DNA of 64,000 nt. Source: Piper betle (taxonomy: Eukaryota; Streptophyta; Magnoliopsida; Piperales; Piperaceae). Shown one piece after another: positions 1-12,300 of this stretch; the first letter of the stretch is position 1; each line of letters starts with the position of its first letter. The notes beneath the pieces were generated by a model. That model worked only from the letters and a program-made list of their open reading frames with translations, had not been told where the DNA came from and ran no database searches. The stretch spans positions 1 to 64,000 of the forward strand of contig JAURVB010000031.1 of the NCBI GenBank assembly GCA_033002965.1, in the 5' to 3' direction. A program made the position numbers and the translations under genes.

Positions 1-230
1 TCCATGTATAGCATATCATCATAACCAACGATTAATGAAAATAAACAATCATTTTAAATAAATCAACATCACGCCATTAAAGAAAAAGTTTTTCTCAATT
101 CAATTTCAACCCGAGGAAACATGAACGAAAGAAAGACATCCCAAATATCCCATTCCACATACATCTAAAGAAAGGACCCTCAAAGTTCACCTCAAATCAA
201 TAAGCAAAACAATTAGAAATCAATTATTTA
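1..230. other. Unassigned AT-rich sequence
   Basis: No coding signal, repeat or transposon end was recognised in this stretch. It may be the left part of the element that follows. Confidence 0.5.
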
Positions 231-285
231 ATTTTATGGGATTTTATTGTATTTTTTTATATTTTTATGCATGTATGTCGTAATA

Positions 286-450
286 TTGACTCGAGTCGGG
301 AGCGAGTCAAGTTTTAATTACAAAACTACCCAACCCTATGTTTTTCCCGACCTTCTCCCATGTTTCTTCTCCTACCAACCGATTGCCCCCCACCCCCTTC
401 TTTCTTCTAGATTTATTTCATAATATTGACACGAGTCGGGAGCGAGTCAA
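286..450 (+). promoter_or_regulatory. Two inverted TTGACT (W-box-like) hairpins in a 140-bp repeat
   Basis: At 286-310 TTGACTCG is followed after nine bases by its reverse complement CGAGTCAA. At 426-450 the same structure recurs with one change (TTGACACG). TTGAC[C/T] is the core of the W-box bound by WRKY factors, so each site offers two opposed cores. The hairpin is seen; WRKY binding is inference. Confidence 0.35.
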
Positions 451-879
451 TTTTTAATTACAAAACTACCCCACACCTAAACTCACCTCCCGGTGGGTAG
501 ACGGAGACGGTGGTTTCAGCAACCGGGCGGCGGGCAGCGGATTTCGGCCACTCCCCGGCCGTGCAGCAATTGGTGTGCTGTGACGACCGACCTTCCGGCG
601 GGACACAGACGGCAGCGGGAAATAGATGAAGCCTCTCGTCACCCCTGTTTTCTGGGTAATATGGGGCCGGTGACAACAACGCCGGAGTGGCAATGTGCGG
701 CGAGGAAGCGGCCGTCGGAGCGGTCGGAGGGGGAATAGGCAAGGTCGGCGAGGGCGGCGGGGCGGGGGGGTTGGGAGAGGGACTGATCATCGTGGAGGGA
801 GATGGAGGCGGAGGCACGAAACAGAGGAACTGGCTCCCCTCTGGCCGTCGAAGGATAGCGGGCGGCCGATTTTGGGGAG

Positions 880-1870
880 CCCCCGACCGTGCAACGCTTG
901 GCTTGTGCGGCGGGGGACTGCGTACGGCGGACGGCTTTCGAACTAAGAGGATGGAGGGCCGGCAGCCGTCGGCCACCCCTCAGCTATGCACCGTGCGGCG
1001 CGGCGACCCAACGGCTGGAAACAGAGCAGCCGCCTCCCGACTGTGCAACGCTTGGCTTGTGCGGCGGCGGACTGCGTGCAGCGGCGGACGGTGTGCGACG
1101 GCGGACGGCTTTCCAACTAAGAGGATGGAGGGCCGGCAGCCGTCGGCCACCCCTCTGCTGTGCACCGTACGGCGCAACGACCCAGCGGCTCGAAACAGGG
1201 CAGCCGCCCCAGACCGTGCAACACTTGGCTTGTGCGGCGGCGGACTGCGTGCGGCGGCGGACTGCGTGCGGCGGCGGACTGCGTGCAGCGGCGGACGGTG
1301 CGTGACGGCGGACGGCTTTCAGACTAAGAGGTTGGAGGGCCGGCAGCCGTCGGAGACCCCTCGGCTGTGCACCGTGCGGCGCGGCGACCCAATGTCTAGA
1401 AACAGAGCAGCCGCCCCCGACCGTGCAAAGCTTGGCTTGTGCAGCGGCGGACGGTGCGCGACGGCGGACTTCTTTCCGACTAAGATGATGGAGGACCGGC
1501 AGCCGTCGGCCACCCCTCGGCTGTGCACCGTGCGGCGCGGCGACCCAACTGCCAGAAACAGAGCAGCCGCCACCGCTTCACCCCATTTCCTCCCGCTTCC
1601 TCTTCTCTCTGGCTGCCGGCGATTCGTGACGCAAGCTGACGGCTTTCCGACGAATGGAATGTCAGCTCGGCGGACGTCGGTGACCACTCGGCCGTGCAGC
1701 GTCCGGCGCGGCGACCCAACGGCCGGAAATTTGGATTTCGACCGCCTCCCCGCTTCCTCTTCTCTGACCGTCGACGTTTCTTCAACCCAGCCCGATGGCA
1801 AGCCGATGTAGGGGATGGAGGGCCGGTGGCCGTCGGCGACCCCTCGGCCGTGCAGCGTCCGGCGCCGGCG
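880..1870 (+). repeat. GC-rich tandem repeat, six copies of about 155-208 bp
   Basis: A unit containing GGAGGGCCGGCAGCCGTCGG recurs, often diverged, with its anchor near 950, 1124, 1332, 1487, 1653 and 1813. The companion motif CCGTGCAACGCTTGGC recurs near 888, 1045, 1216 and 1423. The third unit is longer because a 17-bp block (CGGACTGCGTGCGGCGG) is repeated inside it. The repeat explains the 374-codon plus-strand open frame at 687-1811, whose peptide is internally repetitive. Confidence 0.8.
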
Positions 1871-1946
1871 CGGTGAGCTGCTGGCGGGAATGGCGGGAAC
1901 AGCACCAGGGACTCCCCCGCTTCCCTGTTTTCGTTTATTTACTAGG

Positions 1947-2020
1947 TTTGATTGCAGCCGTTGGATTGAATCCAACGGCTGCAATCAAACTGCAGCACAG
2001 CCAAGTTAGCTGTGCTGCAG
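1947..2020. repeat. Paired perfect hairpins at the element's right end
   Basis: Bases 1947-1967 and 1969-1989 are perfect reverse complements around one central base (core GCAGCCGTTGGATT). Immediately after, 1990-2001 (CTGCAGCACAGC) pairs with 2009-2020 across a 7-base loop. The homologous pair at 50148-50221 keeps the structure although its bases differ. Confidence 0.85.
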
Positions 2021-2052
2021 TACACCAACATTAAACCGTATATATATATATG

Positions 2053-2915
2053 TTAAAATATAAATAAGATAAAAACTCACCTTGCCACGGTTTGGATCGA
2101 TAGACAAGAGTCACAACGCTCACAAATCAAGACTTGATTACTAAGAAAAAGGTTGATTTTCATGACCTATCATCTCTCTCCTTGAAAACTTTGTAACTCC
2201 TTATTCTTCCTCTAATTAACCTTGGGGAGAAAATATAATATTTATAGGTTTTTTTATCATTATCTCAAACTTATTGATAAGAGAAATATTAGAAAATAAT
2301 ATTTAATTAACTTTAAACTAAATCAAAGTTAATATCTTAATTAATTTGGTGAGTCCACCCCTTATGGGTGTCTCAACCAAAAATACGCCAACATTACCCA
2401 AAATAATCCCAACCAAATCTCCAAGAGAAGCAGATTTGTTGTAGCAATTACAACATCAAACCCGTTGTAGCATCTTCCTTGGCTCAAACCACTACAATCA
2501 GTGGAGTTTTAAAAAATAATCATAAAAATTAATTAAATCCCTTTAAGTTTCGTGATTTGCACCGATGAGAGAATTGCTGCAACATATTTGTTGTAGCATT
2601 TGATAGGGCAAATCCAATTATTGGCTCCAATTGTTTACCTTCAAAAACTAATTCATGAAAGATCTCACCAAAACCTTCCAATAATCTTCTTCCATCATAA
2701 CAAGGAAAAGAGATCCAAACTCTTTTAATTACATCTAGCCTTATCTTTAACAATAATTAATAATTATAAACGACCCTCTCCTAGTCCTAACTCATCCTTG
2801 GGTTTTAGAAGTAATAAGATGCTATAAGCGCAATTCTTCTTAAAAAATGATTAACTACATCAAAGATCTAATTAAATGACCTTTACGTCCATGATCCTCC
2901 CAACAGGGTATTTGA
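2053..2915. other. Unassigned AT-rich sequence
   Basis: No transposon end or recognisable exon was found. A 74-codon minus-strand open frame at 2529-2753 has no recognisable family signature. Confidence 0.5.
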
Positions 2916-4194
2916 TAGGGGTGGGCGTGGACGTCCGGATTTGTCCGTCTGTCTGATGTCTGAAGTATGTCCGACCGAATTTGACCGACCGAATTGACCG
3001 AATTAAAACAAACCAAACATGGACATTTTTTTGTCCGACCGAACGACCGACCGAGTGTCCGATATTTAATAACAAACTTGTATGATCCATCTTCGAAAAA
3101 AATATATCACATTATAAACATAATGTAAAACCAGTGATCTGAGTCAGGGTTTTATGCTTATGAACCGATCGGTTCAATTGTCGGTTCAAGTCGAGTATGT
3201 TTTAGAATATGTGTACTGAGTCGACGCTGGTCGGGTGTACGAGCCATGAGGGTCATACGTACCCAAGTATATGATGATAACATCATGAATATAACAGAAA
3301 AGAATGAGTTATCAGAATATATAAAAGTATGCCAATTATTTTTTTATTTTATATATAGTTGATCGTGGAATTAGTTTAGGCCATTTACTGCGTTAGGACC
3401 CGTTACGGGGAATTTGGGTGGGTTATTAGTTATAGAATGTCATTATGATGTTGTAGTGTTTATTTTATTTTATGGAATTTTTCTGATTTTATGGATTTTT
3501 TTAGGATTTATTCCGAGTTAGTTATTATTATTGACTCGAGACATTAGCGAGTCAAGTCTTATTTACGATATTGCCATCAATCAAACCTCCGACCCATTCT
3601 CTTCCCCGTCCAAACCGCGCCGCCCCCTTGCGTGGTCGCTGCCGCCGCCGCCGCCGCGTCGCCCGGCCGCCGATCGTCGCCGCTAGGCCCCGCAGCGGCA
3701 TTGCCGCCGTCGCCCCGAGCGCCCCCGCCGTCGCCCGGCCTCCACGACGCCGGAATCTTTGCTTGTCGTCGATTCCGCCGCCTCCGCCGCCACATCGCCC
3801 GGCCGCCGATCGTCGCCGCCAGGCCCCGCTGCGGCGTTGCCGTGATGCCCCGAGCGCCCATGCCGTCGCCCGGCCTCCACGACGCCGGAATCGCCGCTCG
3901 TCGTCGATTCCGCCGCCGATACCCTCTGTTAGCGTCGTCGATTCCGCCGCCGGCGACTGTCGCCGCGGCCGTCTTTGACATTGCCAACCCTCCTACGGCG
4001 GCAGGCGGCGGCGGAGGAGGCAGCGGCTGCGGAGGTGGCGGCGGCGGAGAGGGTTTGGTCTGTCCGCGGACATTGCTTGGGCCCGACGGACAATTCGATG
4101 TCCGAAGTCGGTCGGACAAATTTTGTCCAACGAAATTTCAGACAGACGCGGACAATAATTCGTCCGATGTCTGTCCGACTGATGCCCACCCCTA
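2916..4194. mobile_element. hAT-like non-autonomous element with terminal inverted repeats
   Basis: The left end reads TAGGGGTGGGCGT and the right end is its inverted match (GATGCCCACCCCTA), a form typical of plant hAT elements. Both subterminal regions carry many short GTCCG/CCGAC repeats in either orientation, as hAT ends often do. No clean 8-bp target duplication is visible. The middle holds a long-LTR fragment, so the element is either nested or has captured it. No transposase is encoded. Confidence 0.5.
3124..4050 (+). mobile_element. Fragment of the long gypsy LTR family (5' part)
   Basis: It begins TGTAAAACC and continues with CTGAGTCAGGGTTTTAT, followed by the family's CATGAGGGTCAT and TGATGATAACATCA landmarks, as at 9391. 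The TTGACTCG hairpin lies at 3531-3555 and then the GC-rich proline-coding block. The 3' part of the LTR is missing; the right boundary is approximate. The 135- to 187-codon frames here are products of GC-rich codon bias. Confidence 0.65.
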
Positions 4195-4687
4195 GTTGTG
4201 GGTCGTGCCAAGGGAGACTAGATTGCCACCCCTAGCATCCTAGTAAAGTTGACAGTGGCCAGATGGCCGTCGCTAGTAGCCAGCCCATCCTGAGGCTGTG
4301 GTGCAGCGTCATTAACTCTAGCACATTTTGGTCAAGATAGAACTATTTTTCTAAATATATGAATATTTTTAACTAAAACTTAAAACCCCACTCAAATAAA
4401 AATATTTAAGATAATTTATAATATTTCCCTTTATCTGATAATTATGTCAATTTTCCACCGGCTAGTAATTTAAAAAATATCCTTCCATTTTTGGCAAAAA
4501 GTTCTAATTATTAGATTACTATTAATATATAAATATATATATATATATATATTGACAGCCTAACTCAAAATCTGACTTTAAATGATCATCACTCATCTTT
4601 AAGAGCCGAGCATTAGAAAATGTTTTCAGGCATCATTACCAGCACTCTTCCGGTGCTAATGCCAAAGGAACTTTTAAATCCCACTTG
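4195..4687. other. Unassigned, with a TA microsatellite at 4532-4552
   Basis: No coding exon of the neighbouring prenyltransferase-repeat gene was recognised here, although its missing C-terminal exons would be expected in this direction. This suggests the gene is truncated before the hAT-like element. Confidence 0.4.
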
Positions 4688-4689
4688 AC

Positions 4690-4745
4690 GGAAATGAAAG
4701 CCACAATTATCAGCTCATTTTCTCGATTTGTTGAGCTCCACCAAC
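4690..4745 (-). pseudogene. PTAR1-like exon 6 remnant
   Basis: A strong acceptor (TTTGTGTTTTGTAG) precedes a frame reading LVELNKSRK, then a TGA stop, then ADNCGFHFR. The family has LDELEKSRKW...ADNCxFHYR at this point. The frame needed is shifted by one base from the phase-0 end of exon 5. The stop looks like the product of a small deletion that removed the codons after W. Confidence 0.6.
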
Positions 4746-5143
4746 CTACAAAACACAAATGATAAAGTTCACAGCATGTTTTGAGAAAGACTCCCCATCG
4801 CATTAAGAACTTAGACACTTGTTCCCCCTCATCTTGAATTAAGGTCTCGGGAACAAAGATCATATTCTGTCATTCCACATTAGCCAGAATTAGATGCGAA
4901 GCTTATAATCAATCACATGATAAAAAATACCATATCTGATATCTCTAGCATTTGTTTTTTTATTAAAAAAACACATTTTGATTTTTTTCATCAAGCAGAT
5001 GGAGCCAATATATCTGGCCTCTCCTTTTCTTCTTCCTCCAGTCGTTAAAAAATAAAATTTGGAACAGCAGTAATTTTCTTTTTCTCATCGAAAAATTATG
5101 ACTGATATTTAGCATTCTGAAGAATAGAACCAAAATGATTAAC

Positions 5144-5212
5144 CTGTCTTTTTGTCATGTAAGACACAAGCCAACATCTATGATGCCATGCACGGTAATT
5201 CATTTTGAACTT
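5144..5212 (-). pseudogene. PTAR1-like exon 5
   Basis: The exon is 69 nt, phase 0 at both ends, with acceptor TTTGAAG and donor GTTAAT. It encodes KFKMNYRAWHHRCW followed by LVSYM, the diagnostic tetratricopeptide-like repeat of prenyltransferase alpha subunits. It is separated from exon 4 by 11.3 kb, of which 10.3 kb is transposon. Confidence 0.8.
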
Positions 5213-6192
5213 CTTCAAATAAGAGCTGCAAATGTTCTGGAAAATTACTATCGAGAAAGCCACCAAGAATGATCCAAAAGTACACACTACATTTCCTACT
5301 TCATAAGATAAATGAATAACGTGGACATAGAAGTCCACACAAATACTTGGACATTGTCACATATATTATACCTCCAGCTTTGTGATAGCTGTCATAAAAT
5401 TGAACTACACCCGCAGATGCCAGAGCATAAATGGAAGTTCATTATTGAGTTTTATACTATTGTAAAAAGTGCTTAATTTTTTATGAGTCTTATTTTAGTT
5501 GACTAAGAATATTATCATTAATTGGGTCATATAAGAAGTGTTTCCTTGTTCTATTTCCCATTAAAATGCTACTTGTATTTTGACTTTTACTTTTGGTTTA
5601 TAAATATGGCTTCATGCCTTCATTGTACAAGCGTTCTCAAGAATTTAATGAACTTGCTTGGCCATCTTTTATACTTCTCTGACTTGTCCAAATTTTCTTC
5701 CCTCGCACTTAATTTTCTCTCTTTGGTTGTTCATTAACCTTCTTCGTAGTTAATTCTCAATTATCTTCCATCGAGATTTAGTCTTAAAAAGAATATTGCT
5801 CGTCCTTATACAGTGAAATTGATTTAGAAGATTGACATGTATTAAATTTGGTGAAAAGATAAATTATCTAATACATAATTTTCATAAGTATCCATAGATT
5901 ATGTTTGTAACATAAAGATCTAGTGGTCAATATAAAAAATATGAACGTGAATTCCCTTATACATCTCGTGTTATATACCATATAGACTTCAACACTTCGC
6001 TTTACATAATCTAACAAATAACATCAAGAAAAAGTAACTATTGGCTATTGCCTTGTGCTTTATCTTTCTAAGACTTTTACCGTTGGTTTGATTTTCTGGT
6101 TGTGCCTTGCAGGTTAAATGTGTCATTATGGTTGCAGCACCTTAGGGTTCAACAGTAATGACTCATTGACCGGCCCACTATTTCATAATAAG
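5213..6192 (-). other. Intron 4 of the PTAR1-like gene, downstream part
   Basis: Non-coding AT-rich sequence between the gypsy insertion and exon 5. Apart from the acceptor of exon 5 no feature is seen. The last five bases (ATAAG, 6188-6192) are one copy of the target duplication. Confidence 0.6.
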
Positions 6193-9100
6193 TGTGACAC
6201 CCCGAATCCGGCTCGCTTGCAAACCGAACCGAACCGAACCGTCACGTATCTCGAGCGGTTGTACTCTCGACGTCTCAAGATAGAAGTTACTGATTGCTAT
6301 GCATGGATGAATGTACGGAATCCTAACATGTTTTCATGGATGACACAACTAATTCATACTAAAAATAATGGTGATAAAATCGATAAGAATTTTTGAAATA
6401 AGATGGATAAAGCTTCCCCTAAAAGTGTAATTAAGGGCCTCTTTGTCAAATCATCATGTATAAATATATAAAACCATCAACATCCATTACACAATATTTT
6501 TCACGTAAACATTTAATTCGGCCATATCAAAATATCCTATGTTTTTGGGTCTTGATCCACTTGCTTATTTGTTCATCTTTACCTTTATTTTGTAATATTT
6601 ACACTAACATATATATTTTAGATCCTGTTATCATTATGCATTTCTATATACCAAAATCTTTATTATAAGTATTTCATTTTTTTTCATAATCACATAACAA
6701 AACAGTTAAAACAGTCAAAACAAACATTCGGGTGCGCATGCGCGTGTGTGCGTAAGGTAGGCCACTGCTCCTCTGTCCAAGCCGACATATCTAGTATTTA
6801 ATTTTCACCTACATATATATAAAGAAAAACGTCAGTAATGAATATTACTGGTCCAAAAATATAATTACATAATAAACTGATAAATGAGAGTAAACTCTCA
6901 TTTTGAAGAAAACTTTATATACTTCTCGTGAACACTCCTAAGGGCATTTACTGGGGAGCCATTAGGCTGCAGACCCGATAGCGTGGCGAACTGGCTGGCC
7001 TGATGCCTCTCTCAGTATTTTCTCATTTTCTTGGTTCCTTGGGACTACCAGTCTATCCTAAGCCCTGTCCTTTCCTCCATAATTCTCTTGGCCTTGAGCA
7101 CGAAAGCCGAGCACTCTTAGGTAGTCACCTTTAACACCCTTTGAACCACATGTCCGGACATTCGTTGTACTAAACAGTACTTGTAATCCTCCGCGTTTCT
7201 CCGGGTGTGAGGAACTCAAAACGGGAGTTGTCAGGATCCCTTGGCATTGGAACAACCCGCTCATTAATCTAGAGCCTGCTTTGACTCGCACGTGCACTCG
7301 CTCATGGTACGTAAAAGTCAGTTTTCTCTTCCTTGTCTCACTGAAAACTCGAGAAAATTAGATATAGATCTGGGAAGGGATTTATGCAATATGCCCGAAG
7401 GCGAATGCGGTGGATCTTATTTTCGAAATCAAACTCGAGGGATCTCATTCTCAATGGTTATTAATCCAAAAAATTGATCAATTAGATGACTTGGGTTAAG
7501 TCGGATCCGATAAAATGCTACTTAACTCGTCCTGCAAATAATAAAACAAACACAAAATAAAATAATGCATAAAACATGGATGAGTCGCAAACAGACTTGG
7601 CAGAAGCTCCAATCGTAGTTGATGTTCGTATAATTTCAATGACATGCAAGTATACATGGTTGAAACAAGTAATATAATGATAAATTTGGATATTGTCCCA
7701 CATAGAAATGAATTTCCTTATGTTAATAGTATAAAATAAAACTAAGAGTAAAACAACAACAAGAAAAAGATTTTTAGTTTCAGATAAAATTCGTTCTAGA
7801 GTCGAATTTCCCTTAACATGAAATTAATCTTCATCAATCTTACTCTTATCTTCTATTCCCTGAGATTATCAATCTAGGATAACTATATAACATGGTGGCT
7901 CCCTCTTCATTCATATTTATATTATTTTGCCTCAATTTCTACCTCCCGGTGATAATTGATTAATCAACAAAATAATGCATTAAGATTTGCCTTACAATCG
8001 CATACGGTATTATGTATCTTCCAACCACAATGACAAACAAGTTAAAAGACTCGTCGTATGATGAATTATGAATGACTAATCTAATTAATTTCTCCTGAAA
8101 TCTAATTAAACCTCGTGATGTAAGAAATAGGTGATCATTCTTTTCTTAGCATTAAGAACGTGATAATTCAAACAATCCGATTGAATAAAATAATAAGAGG
8201 TTGAAATGACTTCAATTAAATCATGTTAAGTTCCATTCTTCTCTAGAACGAAATAAACGATTACTCCATAATAAAAATAGAAAACATTATAAAGAAGAAA
8301 TTAGTTTTCATTATGAAAAGAAAATAATTACAAAAACTAGAACTATTAAGCCAAGAGTTCAGAGATATCTCAAATAACAAATGACCACCCCTTTATATAA
8401 AAAATGAGATAACCACAAGATACATAAATTGAAGGAGGTTTCTTACAAATCAATGTATTCAAATTGAATATCATGTCCATTCCAACTCCTCGATATACTA
8501 AAATGCAGCCAAAGCAATGTACATCCATCCTCATCGAGCTTTGTGAACTCCTTGTAGTAACCATTGGGTGACCATAACTTTTTAATTCCAAATCTTAATT
8601 TGTTTCATCTTTTCTGCATTAAAACTCCAAAATTAAGCATATCTCATAAAATATTAATTAACTAGAATAAAACGAGAAATATCTACTAATTAATAATGTT
8701 TATGCCCGGGAAGTACAAAACTATATTAAAAACATGGCTAAATACACTTAACAGTTGTGTGCCTATGTGGTAAGCTCTTACTCCGTACCTACATGTCAAA
8801 TCTAGAAGCTAAAGCCTGCTAACTGAATGATGTATAAAATTCATCATGTACATCACACTTACAATGCAGTCATCATCTATCAACAATCAACAATCATCAG
8901 TGCAAGAATACTTCTAACTCATTTTATTCATACCAATTTCATTATGTTTTTCTAAGTTACATTGTAGCCAATTAACATGCTCATATTTAATTTACCTAAT
9001 TAGATCACTAACATCCGTTCACTATCAATCAAATCATGCAAATCGTCACTTCATTCACAATCAGACATTTGTCACGATAATTAATCAATCCTAGCATGTT

Positions 9101-9390
9101 GTGCTAATAATCATCAATTTTAAATAATTAAATAGGAGGTAATCATACCTCCCGTCGTCAGTAATCGGTGACGACTAGGGTTTTGTCGCGCATCTCAGAG
9201 ATCGAATTCAGCACTCCCGGTGCCTGAAGTTCGATCGGGTTTGATTGAATGAGTTTGGTAGAAGATCCGGTGAATTCCAGCGAATCCGATTTTCTGGAAG
9301 GGTTCCGGTGGGTTTTGGTGGCTTTCTGGCACCTTTTTGGTGGCAGTCATTGGCGATGCCAACTAGTGGGATAACAGTGGTATGGGGTAC
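6193..9390 (-). repeat. 3' LTR of the gypsy element, distal part
   Basis: It ends on the minus strand in GGGGTGTCACA at 6193 and contains the family's conserved block at 6830-7600. That block includes the lines shared with 15300-16060, 26870-27600 and 32700-33640. The proximal 857 bp lies at 12653-13509, displaced by the nested solo LTR. The two parts together give an LTR of about 4.06 kb. Confidence 0.8.
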
Positions 9391-12300
9391 TGTAAAACCC
9401 GCGACTCGAGTGAGGGTTTTATAGTCGTTAGCTGGCCGGTTTGATCGTGGTCCGAGTCAGTTCAGCTTTCAGAACACATGTGCAGGGCCGAGGCCGACCG
9501 TGTGTATGTGCTATGAGGGTTCATGTATACCCAAGTGTCGATGATAGTGTCAGATATGCATCAGCAGACTGAGTTATCAGTAGATATGAGAGTATACAGA
9601 TGATTTTATTTATTTATTTCATGTTGTTACCGTAAAATTAGTTTAGGCCGAATAACGCATTAGGACGTATTAGATGGTCTTCGGGTGGGTTATTAGTTAT
9701 ACGGCATGTCATTTGGATGTTGTGTTGTTTTGTTTGATTTTATGGGATTTTCCCCAATTTTTCTGGGATTTATTCCGAGTTAGTTATTATTCTTGACTCG
9801 AGCCGGTGTCGAGTCAAGTTTTATTTACAAGTTTGCCACCGCCCTATACTTCTCATCTTCTTCCCTGACACTTCCCCTTCACCATCCCAAAACCCTAGCC
9901 ACCGCCCTTCAGATTTTGCCACCACCGCCGACGCCACCTCGCCACCGATCGATGCCGCCTAGCCTGGTCGTGCAGTCGCCCTGTCACCTCGACCATGCCA
10001 AGCCATCGTTTAGCCGTCGCGAGCCGGAAATTGCCCTCGATTTCACAGCTGCTCCCGATACTATTCTGCCGCCGTCTGCACCAGACCGCCGCTGCCGTGA
10101 CGTCGAAGCCCTTCCCCTCGACCTTCCTTACAGTTCCCCCTATCTAGTGCCGCCGTTGAGGCCAGCTGTGGGTTCTATCGGAGTGACCGACTGCCCCGAA
10201 GGCCATCGCCGCTGCGGCTGCCCTTGTTGTCACCACCATTGGGTCAAGCTCACCGAGACGGTGCTAACCCCTACCTCCGATTGCCCCGCCGGAGCAGTCA
10301 CCGAAAAACCACCGGAATTGCAGGAAAACTGTCGACACTATCGCCGGAAAACCGCCGGCTGGACTTCACCACCTTCGTCTATTAGCACCGATTTCAGTGC
10401 CGATTGCGAGGTACTTTTTCCTTCTTTTTTTCAGTATTATTATATGCATGTTGTGGTCATGGTAGCATATTGGAATTAATTTTATTAATTCATGATTTTA
10501 GTAATTAATTGTGAATTATGATAAACATGTGATGATTAGCGTAGGTTGTGTTGCGTGATGTAAATGCTCACTAATGAAATTGTTAGTAAACCACTAAATA
10601 GTTAATTAAATGCTTGTTAACTAGTTAATTTATGAATTTGCATGATTTAGGTTTTGCATGCTCGTAGTAAGTTAAATGGATTAAATTGATTAAACCATTG
10701 TCACCTAATTAGAATAGGTATGTTTTGAAATTGGAATTAAAAGTGCTAGGTAATAAGTAACGTATGAAATCATAAAATTATTAACTTGCTTGACAATTAG
10801 AGATTTAGTGTGATTGTTGAGATGATTGTCATGTATGATTAGATTCACGTATGAAGGTGGATATATTAGTTATATAGGCGTGCATCATATATATATAGGC
10901 GTTAGTAAATAGTTATGTTCATGTAGGTTCGTTGCAAGAGATCACTGTCTAGGCACGAGACTGCGCTTGGAGCTTCTGACAGGTCCATTAGGACACGCGT
11001 CTCAAGTTTTATCGCTCTACTCTATCGGTGATTGGATTTATTGATGGTAGGACGTGTCAGGTGGATGATTTATCAGACCCCACCTAACGTGGGTCATCTG
11101 GTTGATTGTTTTTGGAATTAATAACCCTCGAGGATGAAATCCCTCGAGTTTGTTTTCAAAAATAAGATCCACCTCAAGCTGCCTTTGGGTCTATTATAAT
11201 AAATCCCGACCCAGCCCTATAAATAATTTTATCGAGTTTTTAGTGAAACAAGAGAAGATGAATCGACTTTGCACGTGCCATGAGCGGATGCCGTGCCAGT
11301 CAAAGCGGGCTCTAGATTAGTGAGCGGCCTGTTCCATTCCCGAGGGATCCTGACAACTCTGTGTTTGAGCTCCTCACACCCGGAGAACGTAGAGGTTTAC
11401 GGGTACTGTTAAGTACAACACATATCCAGACTTGTGGTTCAAAGGGTACTAAAGGCGCATGCCTAAGAGTACTCGGCCTACGTGCTCAAGGCCAGGAGTA
11501 ATATGGAGATTCAGAGAGGGCTTAGGAAAAAAGTTTTACGCGAAGTACTGAAAAAGAAGTGCCGAGAGCGGCACAGTACGAGATAGATCAGGATGCTGTT
11601 GAGTCAGCTGCTCAATGGCTCCTCTTTAGTAGCCCTATGAGAGTTCTTGAGGAAGATATATAATTGTTTGCTTTCCATGAGAGTTTGCTCTCATGTTCCA
11701 GTTTGATATTAGTTATTTCCGGACCAGTGACACCCATTGCTGACGTTTTTCTACTATATGTAGGTGAGGATGATGAATGGTGTATGCCGGCCTTGAAGAA
11801 GGATTAGCGCTTGCATTGCACACACATACCTGGCACCGCGTTGACTTTTGCGTAAGATGTGATGTGATTGTATGATGATTATGGATGGATATGGTTGTGT
11901 ATTTATATGCATATGTTTGTGAGGCTCGTATGCCTTGTTTTGGAAATGTTTGGAGAAAAACTTTAATGATGTGCGATGCTGAAATGAAAAAGGAACCAAA
12001 TGAGCTGAGTATGAATTGCAGGTGGGCTAGACCCAATTATAAGATGTGTTGTTGCTTAAATCCTATTGTGGTGTGCATTATGGTTTCATATATGTACCCT
12101 ACAATGTGCTGTGTTTATATGCATTTGTTTGTGAGGCTTGTATGCCTTATTTTGGAAATGTTTGGAGAAAAACTTTAATGATGTGCGATGCTGAAATGAA
12201 AAAGGAACCAAATGAGCTGAGTATGAATTGCAGGTGGGCTAGACCCAATTATAAGATGTGTTGTTGCTTAAATCCTATTGTGGTGTGCATTATGGTTTCA

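Larger units (their letters stand above)
231..2038 (+). mobile_element. GC-rich proline-codon module element with hairpin right end
   Basis: The element starts with an AT-rich, LTR-promoter-like stretch (TTTTATGGGATTTT). Two copies of a TTGACTCG/CGAGTCAA hairpin follow (286-310 and 426-450), then a GC-rich block built of tandem units, then two perfect hairpins (1947-2020) just before a short TA microsatellite. The same order (hairpin, AAGTTTT tract, GC-rich proline-coding block, paired hairpins, TA repeat) is seen in the right arm of the foldback element at 48.6-50.2 kb, so the two belong to one family. The left end is not defined. Long open frames inside are a by-product of the GC-rich repeat and resemble no known protein. 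The mechanism of movement is unknown. Confidence 0.5.

Noticed and set aside
687..1811. 374-codon plus-strand open frame
   Set aside because: It reads through a GC-rich tandem repeat, its peptide repeats itself with the array, other frames are also open, and it has no domain signature.
2908..4202. 8-bp target duplication for the hAT-like element
   Set aside because: The flanks (GTATTTGA and GTTGTGGG) do not match, so the family call rests on the ends alone.
9793..10479. 228-codon proline-rich frame in the solo LTR
   Set aside because: It lies wholly in an LTR. It is a repeat-borne leader-like sequence, not a host gene; kept only as part of the recurrent module.
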